64,000 nucleotides of DNA from Paenibacillus arenilitoris (GTDB lineage: Bacteria > Bacillota > Bacilli > Paenibacillales > Paenibacillaceae). The notes below the pieces were generated by a model that ran no database searches, was not told where the DNA came from, and saw only the letters and a program-made list of their open reading frames with translations. The position numbers were made by a program, and so were the translations under genes. Below, piece after piece: positions 25,445-33,837 of this stretch. Within the stretch, counting starts at the first letter, position 1. Each line of letters starts with the position of its first letter. The stretch lies in assembly GCF_014705655.1 (NCBI RefSeq), contig NZ_JACXIY010000033.1, positions 30,385 to 94,384 on the forward strand. The letters run 5' to 3'.

Positions 25445-25921
25445 TTGAAAAAGGTTACCGCATTGCTTTTGGGTCTGACGATTATGCTCGCTTTTCAAGC
25501 GGGAAGCGTTTTCGCGGATTCCAAACTGAACGGATTCATCGATGGCGTCATCGGCAGTCCGTACAAAAGCGGCGGAACGACGGCAAGAGGCTTTGATTGC
25601 TCCGGTTTTACGACCTATGTGTTCGATAAAATGGGCATTGACCTTCCGCGTACATCCGCATCGCAAGCAAAGGCAGGAACGAAGGTCGCGAAAGCCGACC
25701 TGATCCCGGGAGATCTCGTGTTTTTCGACACGGCCGGCGGCAACAACGGCTCGGTATCCCACGTAGGCATTTACATCGGAGACGGCAAGTTTGCTCACGC
25801 ATCCTCCAGCAGGGGCGTCGTTACGGACAAACTGAACTCCTCCTACTACGAGAAACGCTACGTGACCTCGCGTCGCGTGCTGGACTCGGAAGCTTTCACA
25901 CAGTTCGCTGAAGAACAATAG
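25445..25921 (+). CDS. Secreted NlpC/P60 peptidoglycan endopeptidase
   Basis: A 158-residue secreted hydrolase: signal peptide to about residue 24 (ends VFADS), then a single NlpC/P60 domain with catalytic Cys52 in GFDCSGF, His106 in SHVGIYIGD and a third polar residue His118 in FAHASS. It would cleave the D-Glu to diaminopimelate bond of wall peptides. No wall-binding repeats are present. Translation starts at TTG 10 bp after AAGGAG, which is embedded in the c-di-AMP riboswitch, so synthesis should fall when c-di-AMP is high. Confidence 0.93.
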   Translation: MKKVTALLLGLTIMLAFQAGSVFADSKLNGFIDGVIGSPYKSGGTTARGFDCSGFTTYVFDKMGIDLPRTSASQAKAGTKVAKADLIPGDLVFFDTAGGNNGSVSHVGIYIGDGKFAHASSSRGVVTDKLNSSYYEKRYVTSRRVLDSEAFTQFAEEQ

Positions 25922-25976
25922 AGCATCGCCGATGCCTGCCTCCGAACGGGAGCGGCTGCAAGAGCAAGCTCAACCG

Positions 25977-26027
25977 GCAAAGCCGCAGTTGTTTGTCCGC
26001 CATTCGACAAACCGCATGCGGCTTTGC
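25977..26027 (+). terminator. Nested hairpin after the NlpC/P60 gene
   Basis: GCAAAGCCGCA pairs with TGCGGCTTTGC, with an inner TTTGTC/GACAAA pair. The T run after it is short (TGTTT). Confidence 0.6.
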
Positions 26028-26092
26028 TGTTTCCATGCCGGACTTGTAGGAAAACGGGTTAATGCCGCGTTTTGGGAAAGGAGCCTACTACG

Positions 26093-27481
26093 ATGTATTT
26101 ATTTATTCATCGCAAAGATTTGCGCACGACCGATATGCGAGCGTTCGATTACTTGCGAAGCAAGGATGACGCCGGCATCCATCTGCTCATCCTGGATCCC
26201 GCCCTCGTCGGCGGCGGCCGCCTCACCAGCCACAGCGGTCGCAGCTTCATCGGCCAGGCCGCATCCCTGCTGCTGAGCTACGCCGATGCCGGCAAAGAGC
26301 TGCACGTGCTGTACGGCGAGCCCGAGCGCGTAACCGAAGCGCTCCTGCAAGCGCATCCGATCGAGGAAGTCGTCGTTCACGACGATTATACGCCGTACGC
26401 CCGGCTCCGCGACGAGCGGCTCCGCGAGCTTGCGCGCAAGCTCGGACGGAGCTGGACGCCCGTCGCCGACGCTCCGCTTGCCGACATGACGGCGTTTCCG
26501 GCCTATGCCCGTCGTTCGGGTTCCGTGCCCTATAAAGTATTCACCCCCTTCTACCGGAAGTGGAACCGCTACATAGCAGAGCATTACGGCCCGGCCAGCG
26601 ACATTGCCGTCGACGATCTCGCCACCGTCCGGGAGATCGATCCCGCCGTCGCGGCGGCGTTCGCTCTGCCCGAGCCGGTCGCCTGCGCGCTCGGCGCGAG
26701 CTCCGGCGTCGAAGGAACCGCGAAGCCGTCGGCGAAGCTCGACCGCTTCATTCGCGAGCGGCTGGCCGCTTACGCCTACAACCGGGACAATTACGCCGAG
26801 GACGCTACGAGCGGCCTGGCCCGATTTATGAACGCCGGCTCGATCTCGGTCCGGCAAGCCTACGAGGCGACGCAGGGACTGCCTGGTGCGGAGAATTGGC
26901 TTCGCCAGCTGGCGTGGCGCGACTTCTTCCTCTACCAGGCGATCTATCACGAGGATTTCTTCCGCTATGAGCATCTGACGGATCTCTCGCCGCTCTCGGA
27001 CGTCCACTTCGAGGCGTGGGCAAGCGGCTCGACCGGCATTCCGCTTATCGACGCGGCCATGACGCAGCTGAACCGGACCGGCGAGCTGCCGAACCGGCTG
27101 CGGATGATCGTCGCGATGTTTTTGACGAAAAACCTGCTATGCCCGTTCACGCTGGGCGAGCAGCACTTCCGGCTGCATCTGAGCGATTACGACAATGCGC
27201 AGAACCGCGGCGGCTGGCTCTGGTGCTCCTCGCTCGGCTACGACGCCGCGCCGTACTTTCGCGTCATGAACCCCGTGTCGCAATCGCAGCGATACGATCC
27301 GGACGGCAGCTATATCAGGCGCTGGCTGCCTCATCTCGCCCATCTGTCCGACAAGGAGATCCATCGGCCGCTTGGCGGCGCGATCGTCGATTTGAAGGCG
27401 TCGCGGGCGCGGGCGATCGACGTGTACAAGACCATCGTGCTGGCCGGCGCGGGCGACGAGCGCCGCCTTATGGGCAGATAG
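26093..27481 (+). CDS. phrB: Deoxyribodipyrimidine photolyase
   Basis: Light-dependent repair enzyme that splits cyclobutane pyrimidine dimers. The 462-residue protein begins MYLFIHRKDLRTTDMRAF, the antenna-binding Rossmann domain. The FAD domain contains ATSGLARFMNAGSIS, WLRQLAWRDFF, TGIPLIDAAMTQLNRTGELPNR and the DYDNAQNRGGWLWCSS segment with the electron-transfer Trp. The ATG at 26093 has AAAGGAG 9 bp ahead; the open frame extends 7 codons upstream to a TTG without an SD. It stands alone. Confidence 0.94.
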   Translation: MYLFIHRKDLRTTDMRAFDYLRSKDDAGIHLLILDPALVGGGRLTSHSGRSFIGQAASLLLSYADAGKELHVLYGEPERVTEALLQAHPIEEVVVHDDYTPYARLRDERLRELARKLGRSWTPVADAPLADMTAFPAYARRSGSVPYKVFTPFYRKWNRYIAEHYGPASDIAVDDLATVREIDPAVAAAFALPEPVACALGASSGVEGTAKPSAKLDRFIRERLAAYAYNRDNYAEDATSGLARFMNAGSISVRQAYEATQGLPGAENWLRQLAWRDFFLYQAIYHEDFFRYEHLTDLSPLSDVHFEAWASGSTGIPLIDAAMTQLNRTGELPNRLRMIVAMFLTKNLLCPFTLGEQHFRLHLSDYDNAQNRGGWLWCSSLGYDAAPYFRVMNPVSQSQRYDPDGSYIRRWLPHLAHLSDKEIHRPLGGAIVDLKASRARAIDVYKTIVLAGAGDERRLMGR

Positions 27482-27784
27482 ACCTTCCACATCGTCGTTA
27501 GGAGGTCAGAAAGTGAGAGTCGTGCTCGAAATTCGGAGTCTGAGCGGAAACTCGAGCTCGCTGGGATGATTTGTCTCAGATATTTAGACTACGCAGCTGC
27601 TGAGTCCGAACGATGGGGATTTCGTTTCGGATATTGAAATTAATGCGAGGATTCCTAGGGCTGGGCGGTCGAGTTTTGCCGATTAGTTGCAAATTCTGAG
27701 ACTATCCGGTCGACAGAATGGATATCGAGAGGATTAGTTTCAAATTTTTAGACTAGTGCGCGAAATCCGGAGGCTGTGCAAAGC
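27482..27784. repeat. Intergenic region with three related imperfect palindromes
   Basis: No gene is seen. Three similar 17-22 bp elements occur: GTCTCAGATATTTAGAC at 27573, TAGTTGCAAATTCTGAGACTA at 27684 (written TAGTTGCAAA then TTCTGAGACTA) and TAGTTTCAAA then TTTTTAGACTAG at 27734. All are AT-centred with AGAC or GTCT ends. They resemble the two perfect palindromes at 50489 and 50541. Confidence 0.6.
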
Positions 27785-27830
27785 CAAAAAACCTCCACAG
27801 CCGCTTCTGATGAAGCGAATGTGGAGGTTT
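27785..27830 (-). terminator. Intrinsic terminator of the MFS gene
   Basis: On the minus strand AAAACCTCCACA pairs with TGTGGAGGTTTT, with an inner GCTTC/GAAGC helix, and T residues follow. Confidence 0.88.
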
Positions 27831-27836
27831 TCTCGT

Positions 27837-29063
27837 CTACGCGGCCTGCTTCGCCCGCTTTCTGCCAAGCACCAGCATGATCCCGAGCAGCAGGAGCATG
27901 AAGACGACGAGGGCGCTGACGTACCATAACGTCGCCGTCACGTCGAACCGGTCCATGAACCAACCGGTAAGCCGCGGGAAGATCGCGCCCCCGAGCCCGC
28001 CGCAGGCGACGAGCAGGCTCGTCGTGCGCTCGGTCATGCCCGGGATGAGCACGTTCGAATAGACGAGGGCGATTCCGAATATGCCGGAGAAGAACAAGCC
28101 GCTTAAGCCGACGAAGACAAGCATCCAGCTCAGCTGGCCTGTCAGCGCCATCAATAGGAAGACGGCCGAAGCGCCGACGGTAGCGATCAACAGGTAACGG
28201 GAGTAGCCCATGCGGTCGGCGAGCGTGCCCGCGAATAAGCGTCCGAGCACCATCGTTCCCCAGAACAGGCTCAGCACCGACGCCGCGGTCGCCTCTTCCA
28301 CGCCCGACCTTTCGATCAGGATGGACGGCAAATAGTTGGAGAAGCTCATCTCCATGCCCACGTATACCATGAAGAACAGCGCGGATAGAAATAAGAACGG
28401 CAGCGCCTTGCGCGAGTAGCCGAAGAAGGCGGACTTGTCCGGGGAGGCGAGCGCCGCGGCCGTCTCGGCGCCCGCTTGGCCGCCCCCCGCCGCGCGGGGC
28501 GCGTAGCTCAGCTGATCGTCCAGCTCCCCGAACGACATCGTCAGCCAGAGCACGAACGTAATGCCGGACATCGCCGCCAGTATCGGGAAGGATACCTGCC
28601 ACGCTTCATGCCGGATCAAGTAAGCCGCCGCGATCGGAATAAGCAGCGCTCCTACGCCGAAGAACGTTTCCAGCCGGCTCATCGCCGACGCCTTGCCGTT
28701 CTTCGCCATATCGATGATCATCGCCCCGACGACCGCTTCCGTCATGCCGAAGCCGACGCCGGCCAGCGGCGCAATCGCGAGCATCCATCCCCACGGCAGC
28801 AGCAGGCTGTAAGCCGCCTCGCTGACGGTCAGAATGCCGATCGCGATCAGAACGGCGGCTCTCTTGCCCACTCTCGCGGTCAGCGACGGGGCGAGCAGCA
28901 CGCCGACGAGAAAACCGAGGAACTGATTCATGATCCATTGCCCGCCGTCCTTGTAGGTCAGCCCGTAATGCTCGATCAGCTGCTCGAGGATCGAACCGCC
29001 CACCACGTGGGCGACGCCGATGACCAGATAGGACAGGCAGCCAAGCCAAATTAACTTTCTCAT
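27837..29063 (-). CDS. MFS transporter, possibly sugar (FHS-like)
   Basis: A 408-residue transporter with 12 predicted helices and a central charged loop (about 188-213). The first helices (IEHYGLTYKDGGQWIMNQFLGF, SLTARVGKRAAVLI) and the mid-protein LSLFWGTMVLGRLFAGTLADRMGYS resemble the fucose/glucose-galactose symporter branch of the MFS. The substrate is not certain. A GNAT gene is divergent at 29184. Confidence 0.83.
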   Translation of the reverse strand: MRKLIWLGCLSYLVIGVAHVVGGSILEQLIEHYGLTYKDGGQWIMNQFLGFLVGVLLAPSLTARVGKRAAVLIAIGILTVSEAAYSLLLPWGWMLAIAPLAGVGFGMTEAVVGAMIIDMAKNGKASAMSRLETFFGVGALLIPIAAAYLIRHEAWQVSFPILAAMSGITFVLWLTMSFGELDDQLSYAPRAAGGGQAGAETAAALASPDKSAFFGYSRKALPFLFLSALFFMVYVGMEMSFSNYLPSILIERSGVEEATAASVLSLFWGTMVLGRLFAGTLADRMGYSRYLLIATVGASAVFLLMALTGQLSWMLVFVGLSGLFFSGIFGIALVYSNVLIPGMTERTTSLLVACGGLGGAIFPRLTGWFMDRFDVTATLWYVSALVVFMLLLLGIMLVLGRKRAKQAA

Positions 29064-29183
29064 GCCATTAAGTTCTCCTTATGTACGCACGGTGGGTCCA
29101 GCCAATCTATCTGATATAATGAACCTAATTCACCGATATACGCCCGCTAGGCGCGCATCCGGCGATTGGAGGCAGAAGATTCC

Positions 29184-29714
29184 GTGAGCGATAATAATCA
29201 AAGCTCCACCTATTATAAACGACATCCCCTTGCGATGACCATACGTCCGCTGGAAATCGGCCATGCCCGCGACATTTGCGGATGGACGTACGAGGCGCCG
29301 TTCGACGTTTTCAATTGGCCTTCCTGGGAACACATGCAGAAGGACGGAATCGAATTCGGCGATCCCGTCCTGCGCGAAGAGCAGTATGCGGCCGTTCTCG
29401 GCGATTCGCGCGAGCTTATCGGCTATGCGCAGTTTTTTCCCATCGCCGGCGTCACGAGGCTTGGCTTCGGCCTGCGCCCCGATCTGTGCGGCGGCGGGCT
29501 CGGGCCAGCTTTCGTCCGGGTTATCGCCCTCGAGGCGAGCGAGCGGACGCCGGGCAATGAAATCGATCTGGAGGTGCTGGCGTGGAATACGCGCGCCATA
29601 CGCGCCTACGAGCGCGCCGGCTTCCGGATCGCGGATTCGTATGCGCGTCCGACTCCGAGCGGCTACGCCGACTTCCATTGCATGGTGTTCGATCCCGCTT
29701 CCGCAGCGGATTAA
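29184..29714 (+). CDS. GNAT family acetyltransferase
   Basis: A 176-residue protein with one GNAT domain (MTIRPLEIGHARDICGWTYE at the start, acetyl-CoA loop GFGLRPDLCGGGLGPAFVRV, then EVLAWNTRAIRAYERAGFRI). The acetyl-CoA loop has the looser form RPDLCGGGLG, as in distant RimJ/RimL-like enzymes. The GTG at 29184 has GGAGG 11 bp ahead; an internal ATG at MTIRPLE is an alternative. The substrate is unknown. Confidence 0.8.
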   Translation: MSDNNQSSTYYKRHPLAMTIRPLEIGHARDICGWTYEAPFDVFNWPSWEHMQKDGIEFGDPVLREEQYAAVLGDSRELIGYAQFFPIAGVTRLGFGLRPDLCGGGLGPAFVRVIALEASERTPGNEIDLEVLAWNTRAIRAYERAGFRIADSYARPTPSGYADFHCMVFDPASAAD

Positions 29715-29739
29715 TGCGGCTGCTCGTCCGTACCGGCGT

Positions 29740-30033
29740 TCAAATGAGCCGTATAATGTGGATCACCTTGTCGCCTTGCGATACTTCAATGATATGAAAC
29801 TTGCTGTTATACGCAATATGGCCTTGGCCTACCTCGATCGCCGGATTTTCGCCGAGTCCGAAGAACACGTCGTCCGCCAGCGCTTCCATCACTTCGCGGC
29901 GGTCGTCCGCGCCCAGCGCCTCCCACTCCTCGGGATCCATCTCGAAGAAGGTATAGCTCTCTTCGATTTCGCCCACCGCATCCGTCAAATCCTTCAATAT
30001 ATCCGCATATTCCCTTGCATGCCGTACGCCCAT
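29740..30033 (-). CDS. Small conserved-looking cytoplasmic protein, function unknown
   Basis: A 97-residue acidic protein. The N-terminal half is helical (REYADILKDLTDAVGEIEES), and the C-terminal half looks beta-rich (GHIAYNSKFHIIEVSQGDKVIHIIRLI). No motif is recognised. An AAAGGTGG SD precedes the ATG. It is convergent with the GNAT gene and divergent from motA. Confidence 0.65.
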   Translation of the reverse strand: MGVRHAREYADILKDLTDAVGEIEESYTFFEMDPEEWEALGADDRREVMEALADDVFFGLGENPAIEVGQGHIAYNSKFHIIEVSQGDKVIHIIRLI

Positions 30034-30139
30034 CGACGTCCAACCACCTTTACGATTCCTATTTTTGTTCCCTACTCTACCATTCTACCGCAATTTGATC
30101 ATTTTTAACGCTTTCGCCTTCAAATCGTGCCTTTCGCTC

Positions 30140-30167
30140 TAACTTCGGCATACCCGTCTGACGATAT
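30140..30167 (+). promoter_or_regulatory. Possible sigma-D type promoter of motAB
   Basis: TAAC, 16-bp gap, GACGATAT resembles the motility sigma factor consensus TAAA-N15-GCCGATAA and lies 46 bp ahead of motA. Confidence 0.4.
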
Positions 30168-30212
30168 ATAGAAGAAGTAGAGAAATGTCGAAAAACGTAT
30201 TGGACGGGGTGT

Positions 30213-31016
30213 ATGATGAAAAATTCAACAATTATCGGTCTTGTGCTTGGTCTAGTCGCTGTATTGGGAGGGATGGTATTAAAAGGGGCACACCTCTCGT
30301 CTCTTATAAATCCCGCTGCATATATGATCATTATTTTGGGCACGGTCGCCTCCGTCATGATCGCCTTTCCGATGTCCGAGCTTTCGAAGGTGCCGAAGCT
30401 GTTCAAAATGGTGTTCAGCGGGCAAAAGCTGCCGCAGCGCGACGAGCTGATCGAACGCTTCATGGAATGGGCTTCGATCACCCGCCGCGAAGGCCTTCTC
30501 GCCCTTGAAGCGAAGGTCGACGAAATCGAGGACGACTTCCTCCGCAACGGCATGCGCATGATCATCGACGGCAACGACCAGGACTTCGTCCGCGACGTGC
30601 TGCTCGAGGATATCGCCGCCACGGAAGACCGCCATAAGGCGGGGGCGCTTATTTTCACGCAGGCGGGCACTTACGCCCCTACGCTCGGGGTTCTCGGGGC
30701 GGTCGTCGGCCTCGTCGCCGCGCTGGCGGAGATGAGCGACATGACGAAGCTCGCCCACGCGATTGCCGGCGCGTTCATCGCGACGCTGCTCGGTATATTT
30801 ACAGGTTATGTCTTGTGGCATCCGATTGCCAACAAGCTGAAGCGTATGTCCAAGCAGGAAATTCAAATCCGCCTCATGATGGTCGAAGGGCTGCTGTCCA
30901 TCCAATCCGGCGTATCGACGATCGCGATCAACCAGAAGCTGTCGGTATTCCTGACGCCGACGGAACGGGTGAAGATGAGGGAGAAGGAGGAGGCTCCGGT
31001 TGAGCAAAAAACATAG
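30213..31016 (+). CDS. motA: Flagellar motor stator protein MotA
   Basis: Stator subunit that with MotB forms the ion channel driving flagellar rotation. The 267-residue protein has four membrane segments (about 5-22, 33-51, 150-170 and 183-203), a large cytoplasmic loop with the charged torque-generating region (FMEWASITRREGLLALEAKVDEIEDDF) and the signature AGTYAPTLGVLGAVVGLVAAL. A second ATG one codon later is equally possible. Its end overlaps motB by 17 bp. No other flagellar gene lies in the window, so motAB is a separate motility unit. Confidence 0.95.
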   Translation: MMKNSTIIGLVLGLVAVLGGMVLKGAHLSSLINPAAYMIIILGTVASVMIAFPMSELSKVPKLFKMVFSGQKLPQRDELIERFMEWASITRREGLLALEAKVDEIEDDFLRNGMRMIIDGNDQDFVRDVLLEDIAATEDRHKAGALIFTQAGTYAPTLGVLGAVVGLVAALAEMSDMTKLAHAIAGAFIATLLGIFTGYVLWHPIANKLKRMSKQEIQIRLMMVEGLLSIQSGVSTIAINQKLSVFLTPTERVKMREKEEAPVEQKT

Positions 31017-31821
31017 ACACGAGGAACACGAGGAACACGTCGACGAATCCTGGCTCATCCCTTATGCCGACTTGCTTACGCTCCTGCTCGCGCTCTTTAT
31101 CGTTCTGTACGCCATGAATTCCGTCGACGTGAAGAAGTTCGAGGAAATGTCCAGAGCGTTCAGCATCGCGCTTAACAGCGGAAGCGGCGTGTTGGACCAG
31201 TCCACGATCGTGAGGATCGGCGAGGATGAGGGCAAGAAGCGCAAGGAGGAAGGCAGCAACGAGGACAAGCAGGACCAGAGTACGGAAGAGCAAGCGCTCG
31301 AAGCGCTGAAGCGGAAGGAGCAGCAGGATCTGGAGCAGCTCAAGAAGCAGATCGACGCCTATATCGAGAAGAACGGCCTCACGAGCGACCTCGAGACCAA
31401 GCTTAATCTGTCGCAGCTCATGATCACGATCAGCGACAACGCCCTGTTCGCTCCGGCCCAAGCGACCGTGAAGCCGGAGTCGAGGGAGCTTGCCGTCGCC
31501 ATCGGCAAAATGCTGGAGAAATATCCGGATTACGAGGTCATCATCTCCGGGCATACGGACAACAAGCCGATCTCGACCGTCTTCTTCAAGTCGAACTGGG
31601 ATCTCAGCTCGATGCGGGCGATCCGCTTCCTGGACATTCTGCTCGAGAACAAGCAGCTGAAGCCGGAGCGCTTCAGCGCGATCGGCTACGGCGAATACCG
31701 TCCGGTAGCCGACAACAAAACCGAGGAAGGCCGGGCCAAAAACCGCCGCGTCGAGGTGTCGATCATGCATACGTACGTCGATCCAAGCAATGGGCAGCAG
31801 CTTTCCGTTCCGAAGGAATAG
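31000..31821 (+). CDS. motB: Flagellar motor stator protein MotB
   Basis: A 273-residue protein with a His/Glu-rich N-terminus, one helix holding the essential ion-binding Asp24 (IPYADLLTLLLALFIVLYAM), a charged coiled region at about 70-120 and a C-terminal OmpA peptidoglycan-binding domain (ISGHTDNKPIS, SNWDLSSMRAIRFLDILL, GYGEYRPVADN, NRRVEV). It starts at TTG 6 bp after GGAGG inside the end of motA. The Asp-helix sequence looks like proton-type MotB rather than sodium-type MotS. Confidence 0.95.
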   Translation: MSKKHRHEEHEEHVDESWLIPYADLLTLLLALFIVLYAMNSVDVKKFEEMSRAFSIALNSGSGVLDQSTIVRIGEDEGKKRKEEGSNEDKQDQSTEEQALEALKRKEQQDLEQLKKQIDAYIEKNGLTSDLETKLNLSQLMITISDNALFAPAQATVKPESRELAVAIGKMLEKYPDYEVIISGHTDNKPISTVFFKSNWDLSSMRAIRFLDILLENKQLKPERFSAIGYGEYRPVADNKTEEGRAKNRRVEVSIMHTYVDPSNGQQLSVPKE

Positions 31822-31838
31822 GCTAGCCTTTCCTATGC

Positions 31839-31885
31839 AAAAATCCCCATGTTCGCGAGCCGCCGCGACGAACATGGGGATTTTT
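31839..31885. terminator. Bidirectional intrinsic terminator
   Basis: AAAAATCCCCATGTTCG pairs perfectly with CGAACATGGGGATTTTT, between motB and the convergent rluF. Confidence 0.94.
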
Positions 31886-31899
31886 ATGCTTCGCGCCGG

Positions 31900-32601
31900 T
31901 CATACCGGCTTATAATCCAATTGCTTGAACAGCACGTCCTTCTCTTCCTCCGTCAGGTCGCGCCACGCGCCGATGCGGAGCCCGCCCAGGCGGATGTTCA
32001 TGATCCGCTGCCGCTGCAGCTTCCTGACATGGTAACCGAACGCCTCGCACATCCGGCGGATTTGCCGGTTCCGCCCTTCCGTCAGGACGATGCGGAATAC
32101 GCGGTCGCTCATCCTCGTCACGACGCACGGCAGCGTCATGCTGCCGAGAATGCGGACGCCGCTTGCCATGCCCTGCAGAAATTCGGCCGTTACCGGCCGG
32201 TCCACCGTCACGACGTATTCCTTCTCGTGCTTGCCCTCCGACCGGAGAATCGGGTTGACGATATCGCCGTCGTTCGTAAGCAGGATCAAGCCCTCCGAAT
32301 CCTTGTCCAACCGTCCGATGGGGAAGATGCGCTCGGAATGCCCGACGAAATCGACGATATTGCCCTTCACGTGAAGTTCCGTCGTGCTCGTAATGCCTAC
32401 CGGCTTGTTAAGCGCAATGTAGACATGCCGCTTCTGCTCGCCGATCCGCTTGCCGTCGATCCGGACGTCGTCCCCCGTCTCGGCCTGGCTGCCGAGCTGC
32501 GCGATAGTCCCGTTAATCGTGACGCGTCCGCTATCGACCAGCTTGTCCGCCTCGCGTCTGGAACAGTAGCCCGTCTCGCTAATAAACTTATTGATTCTCA
32601 C
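31900..32601 (-). CDS. rluF: 23S rRNA pseudouridine synthase, RluF-like
   Basis: A 233-residue enzyme with an N-terminal S4 RNA-binding domain (MRINKFISETGYCSRREADKLVDSG) and a RsuA/RluB/E/F-type catalytic domain with catalytic Asp in IGRLDKDSEGLILLTNDG. The ending GRNRQIRRMCEAFGYHV is typical of RluF, which modifies U2604 of 23S rRNA. RluB and RsuA are the alternatives, but the short C-terminus and KLQRQRIMNI favour RluF. Confidence 0.87.
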   Translation of the reverse strand: MRINKFISETGYCSRREADKLVDSGRVTINGTIAQLGSQAETGDDVRIDGKRIGEQKRHVYIALNKPVGITSTTELHVKGNIVDFVGHSERIFPIGRLDKDSEGLILLTNDGDIVNPILRSEGKHEKEYVVTVDRPVTAEFLQGMASGVRILGSMTLPCVVTRMSDRVFRIVLTEGRNRQIRRMCEAFGYHVRKLQRQRIMNIRLGGLRIGAWRDLTEEEKDVLFKQLDYKPV

Positions 32602-32715
32602 AACCGTTTCACCCCGCGTACGTTGTATCCGTATCCTACCCTATTATAGGATAATCTACAACCCGGGAACGCTTCGACATTGAGGATGAATCGTTTCGAT
32701 ATCAAGCCGCAAGCA

Positions 32716-32752
32716 GAGACCGCAACCGCCGCCGCGCCGGGCAGGCGGTCTC
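32716..32752 (-). terminator. Hairpin after the first LacI gene
   Basis: GAGACCGC pairs with GCGGTCTC across a GC-rich loop. No clear T run follows on the minus strand. Confidence 0.4.
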
Positions 32753-32770
32753 TCTCGTCTGCCGATTGCT

Positions 32771-33763
32771 CTACGTCATTTTTTTGACGGAATCCCGCAA
32801 AACCAGCTTCGTCGGAAATTTATAATAGTTGTCCACTTCTTTGCCTTCTAGCATTTGGAAGATCAAGTGGGCGGCCAGCGCCCCGCGCTCGTACTTCGGC
32901 TGCATGATCGTCGACAGCGCGGGCCGGACGTACTGCGCGAGCTCGATGTCGTCAAAGCCGATGACCGATACGTCTTCCGGCACGCCGATGCCGTGCTCCC
33001 GGAAGGCGCCGAGCCCGCCGATCGCCATCTCGTCGTTGGCGTACATAATGGCGGTAGGCAAATTGCCCTGCGCGATCAGCATTTTGGTCATGCTGTAGCC
33101 GTTATCCCGGTCGAACTTGCCGAATGGATGCAGCCGGCTTCGGCCGTCGAGCCCGTGCTTCCGTAATGCGCTTTCATACCCGCGAAGCCGCATCGCGTGA
33201 ATACCGCCGATGGCCTTGCCGCTAATATAGGCGATTTCCCGGTGACCCTGCTCGATCAAATATTCCGCCGCCCGGTGAGTGCCCTCTTCATTGTCGACCT
33301 CGATGCTGACGACGTATTCGCTGTCGAGCACCCGGTCAAGAAGGATGATCGGGAATTCCTTCCTGGACGACATCGCGATAATCTCTTCGCTTATATTATG
33401 CGCCAGCACGATGGCGCCGTCGACCCGCTTCTCCGTCAGAAACTTGATCGCCGTGGACGATTCTTCGCCGACCGAGCTGCAAGCCAGCAAGTCGTAGCCC
33501 TTGGACAGCGTGACGTCCTGTATGCCCTTCACGAGCTCCGCGTAATAAGGGCCGGCCAAGTCCGTTACGATGATGGCGATCGTGCGCGTGCTGCTCCGCT
33601 TCAAGTCGGAGGCGAGTCCGTTTTTCTGATAATTGAGCTGGCGCGCGGCCTCCATGATCTTCTTTCTCGTCTTGCTGCTGACTTTGGCGTTGTTGTTCAA
33701 GGCGTACGAAACCGTCGATATCGATACGCCAGCCATTTTGGCGACATCCTTAATTGTAGCCAT
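32771..33763 (-). CDS. LacI family transcriptional regulator (copy 1)
   Basis: A 330-residue repressor-type protein: helix-turn-helix and hinge (MATIKDVAKMAGVSISTVSY, ALNNNAKVSSKTRKKIMEAA) and a periplasmic-binding-protein-like sensor domain (MYANDEMAIGGLGAFREHGI, VSVIGFDDIELAQYVRPALS). It is roughly three-quarters identical by eye to the gene just upstream, including the recognition helix, so both probably bind the same operator. The five GAAACGTTTC palindromes at 38.5-40.8 kb are the best candidates. It is the distal gene of the pair, 74 bp after copy 2. Confidence 0.9.
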   Translation of the reverse strand: MATIKDVAKMAGVSISTVSYALNNNAKVSSKTRKKIMEAARQLNYQKNGLASDLKRSSTRTIAIIVTDLAGPYYAELVKGIQDVTLSKGYDLLACSSVGEESSTAIKFLTEKRVDGAIVLAHNISEEIIAMSSRKEFPIILLDRVLDSEYVVSIEVDNEEGTHRAAEYLIEQGHREIAYISGKAIGGIHAMRLRGYESALRKHGLDGRSRLHPFGKFDRDNGYSMTKMLIAQGNLPTAIMYANDEMAIGGLGAFREHGIGVPEDVSVIGFDDIELAQYVRPALSTIMQPKYERGALAAHLIFQMLEGKEVDNYYKFPTKLVLRDSVKKMT

Positions 33764-33837
33764 CGTTCTCTCCCCGTTTCGACACGTTCAAATCGCTCAT
33801 TCTTCTTCTTTATTCGCGCTGGAACGGGGCAGTTCCT

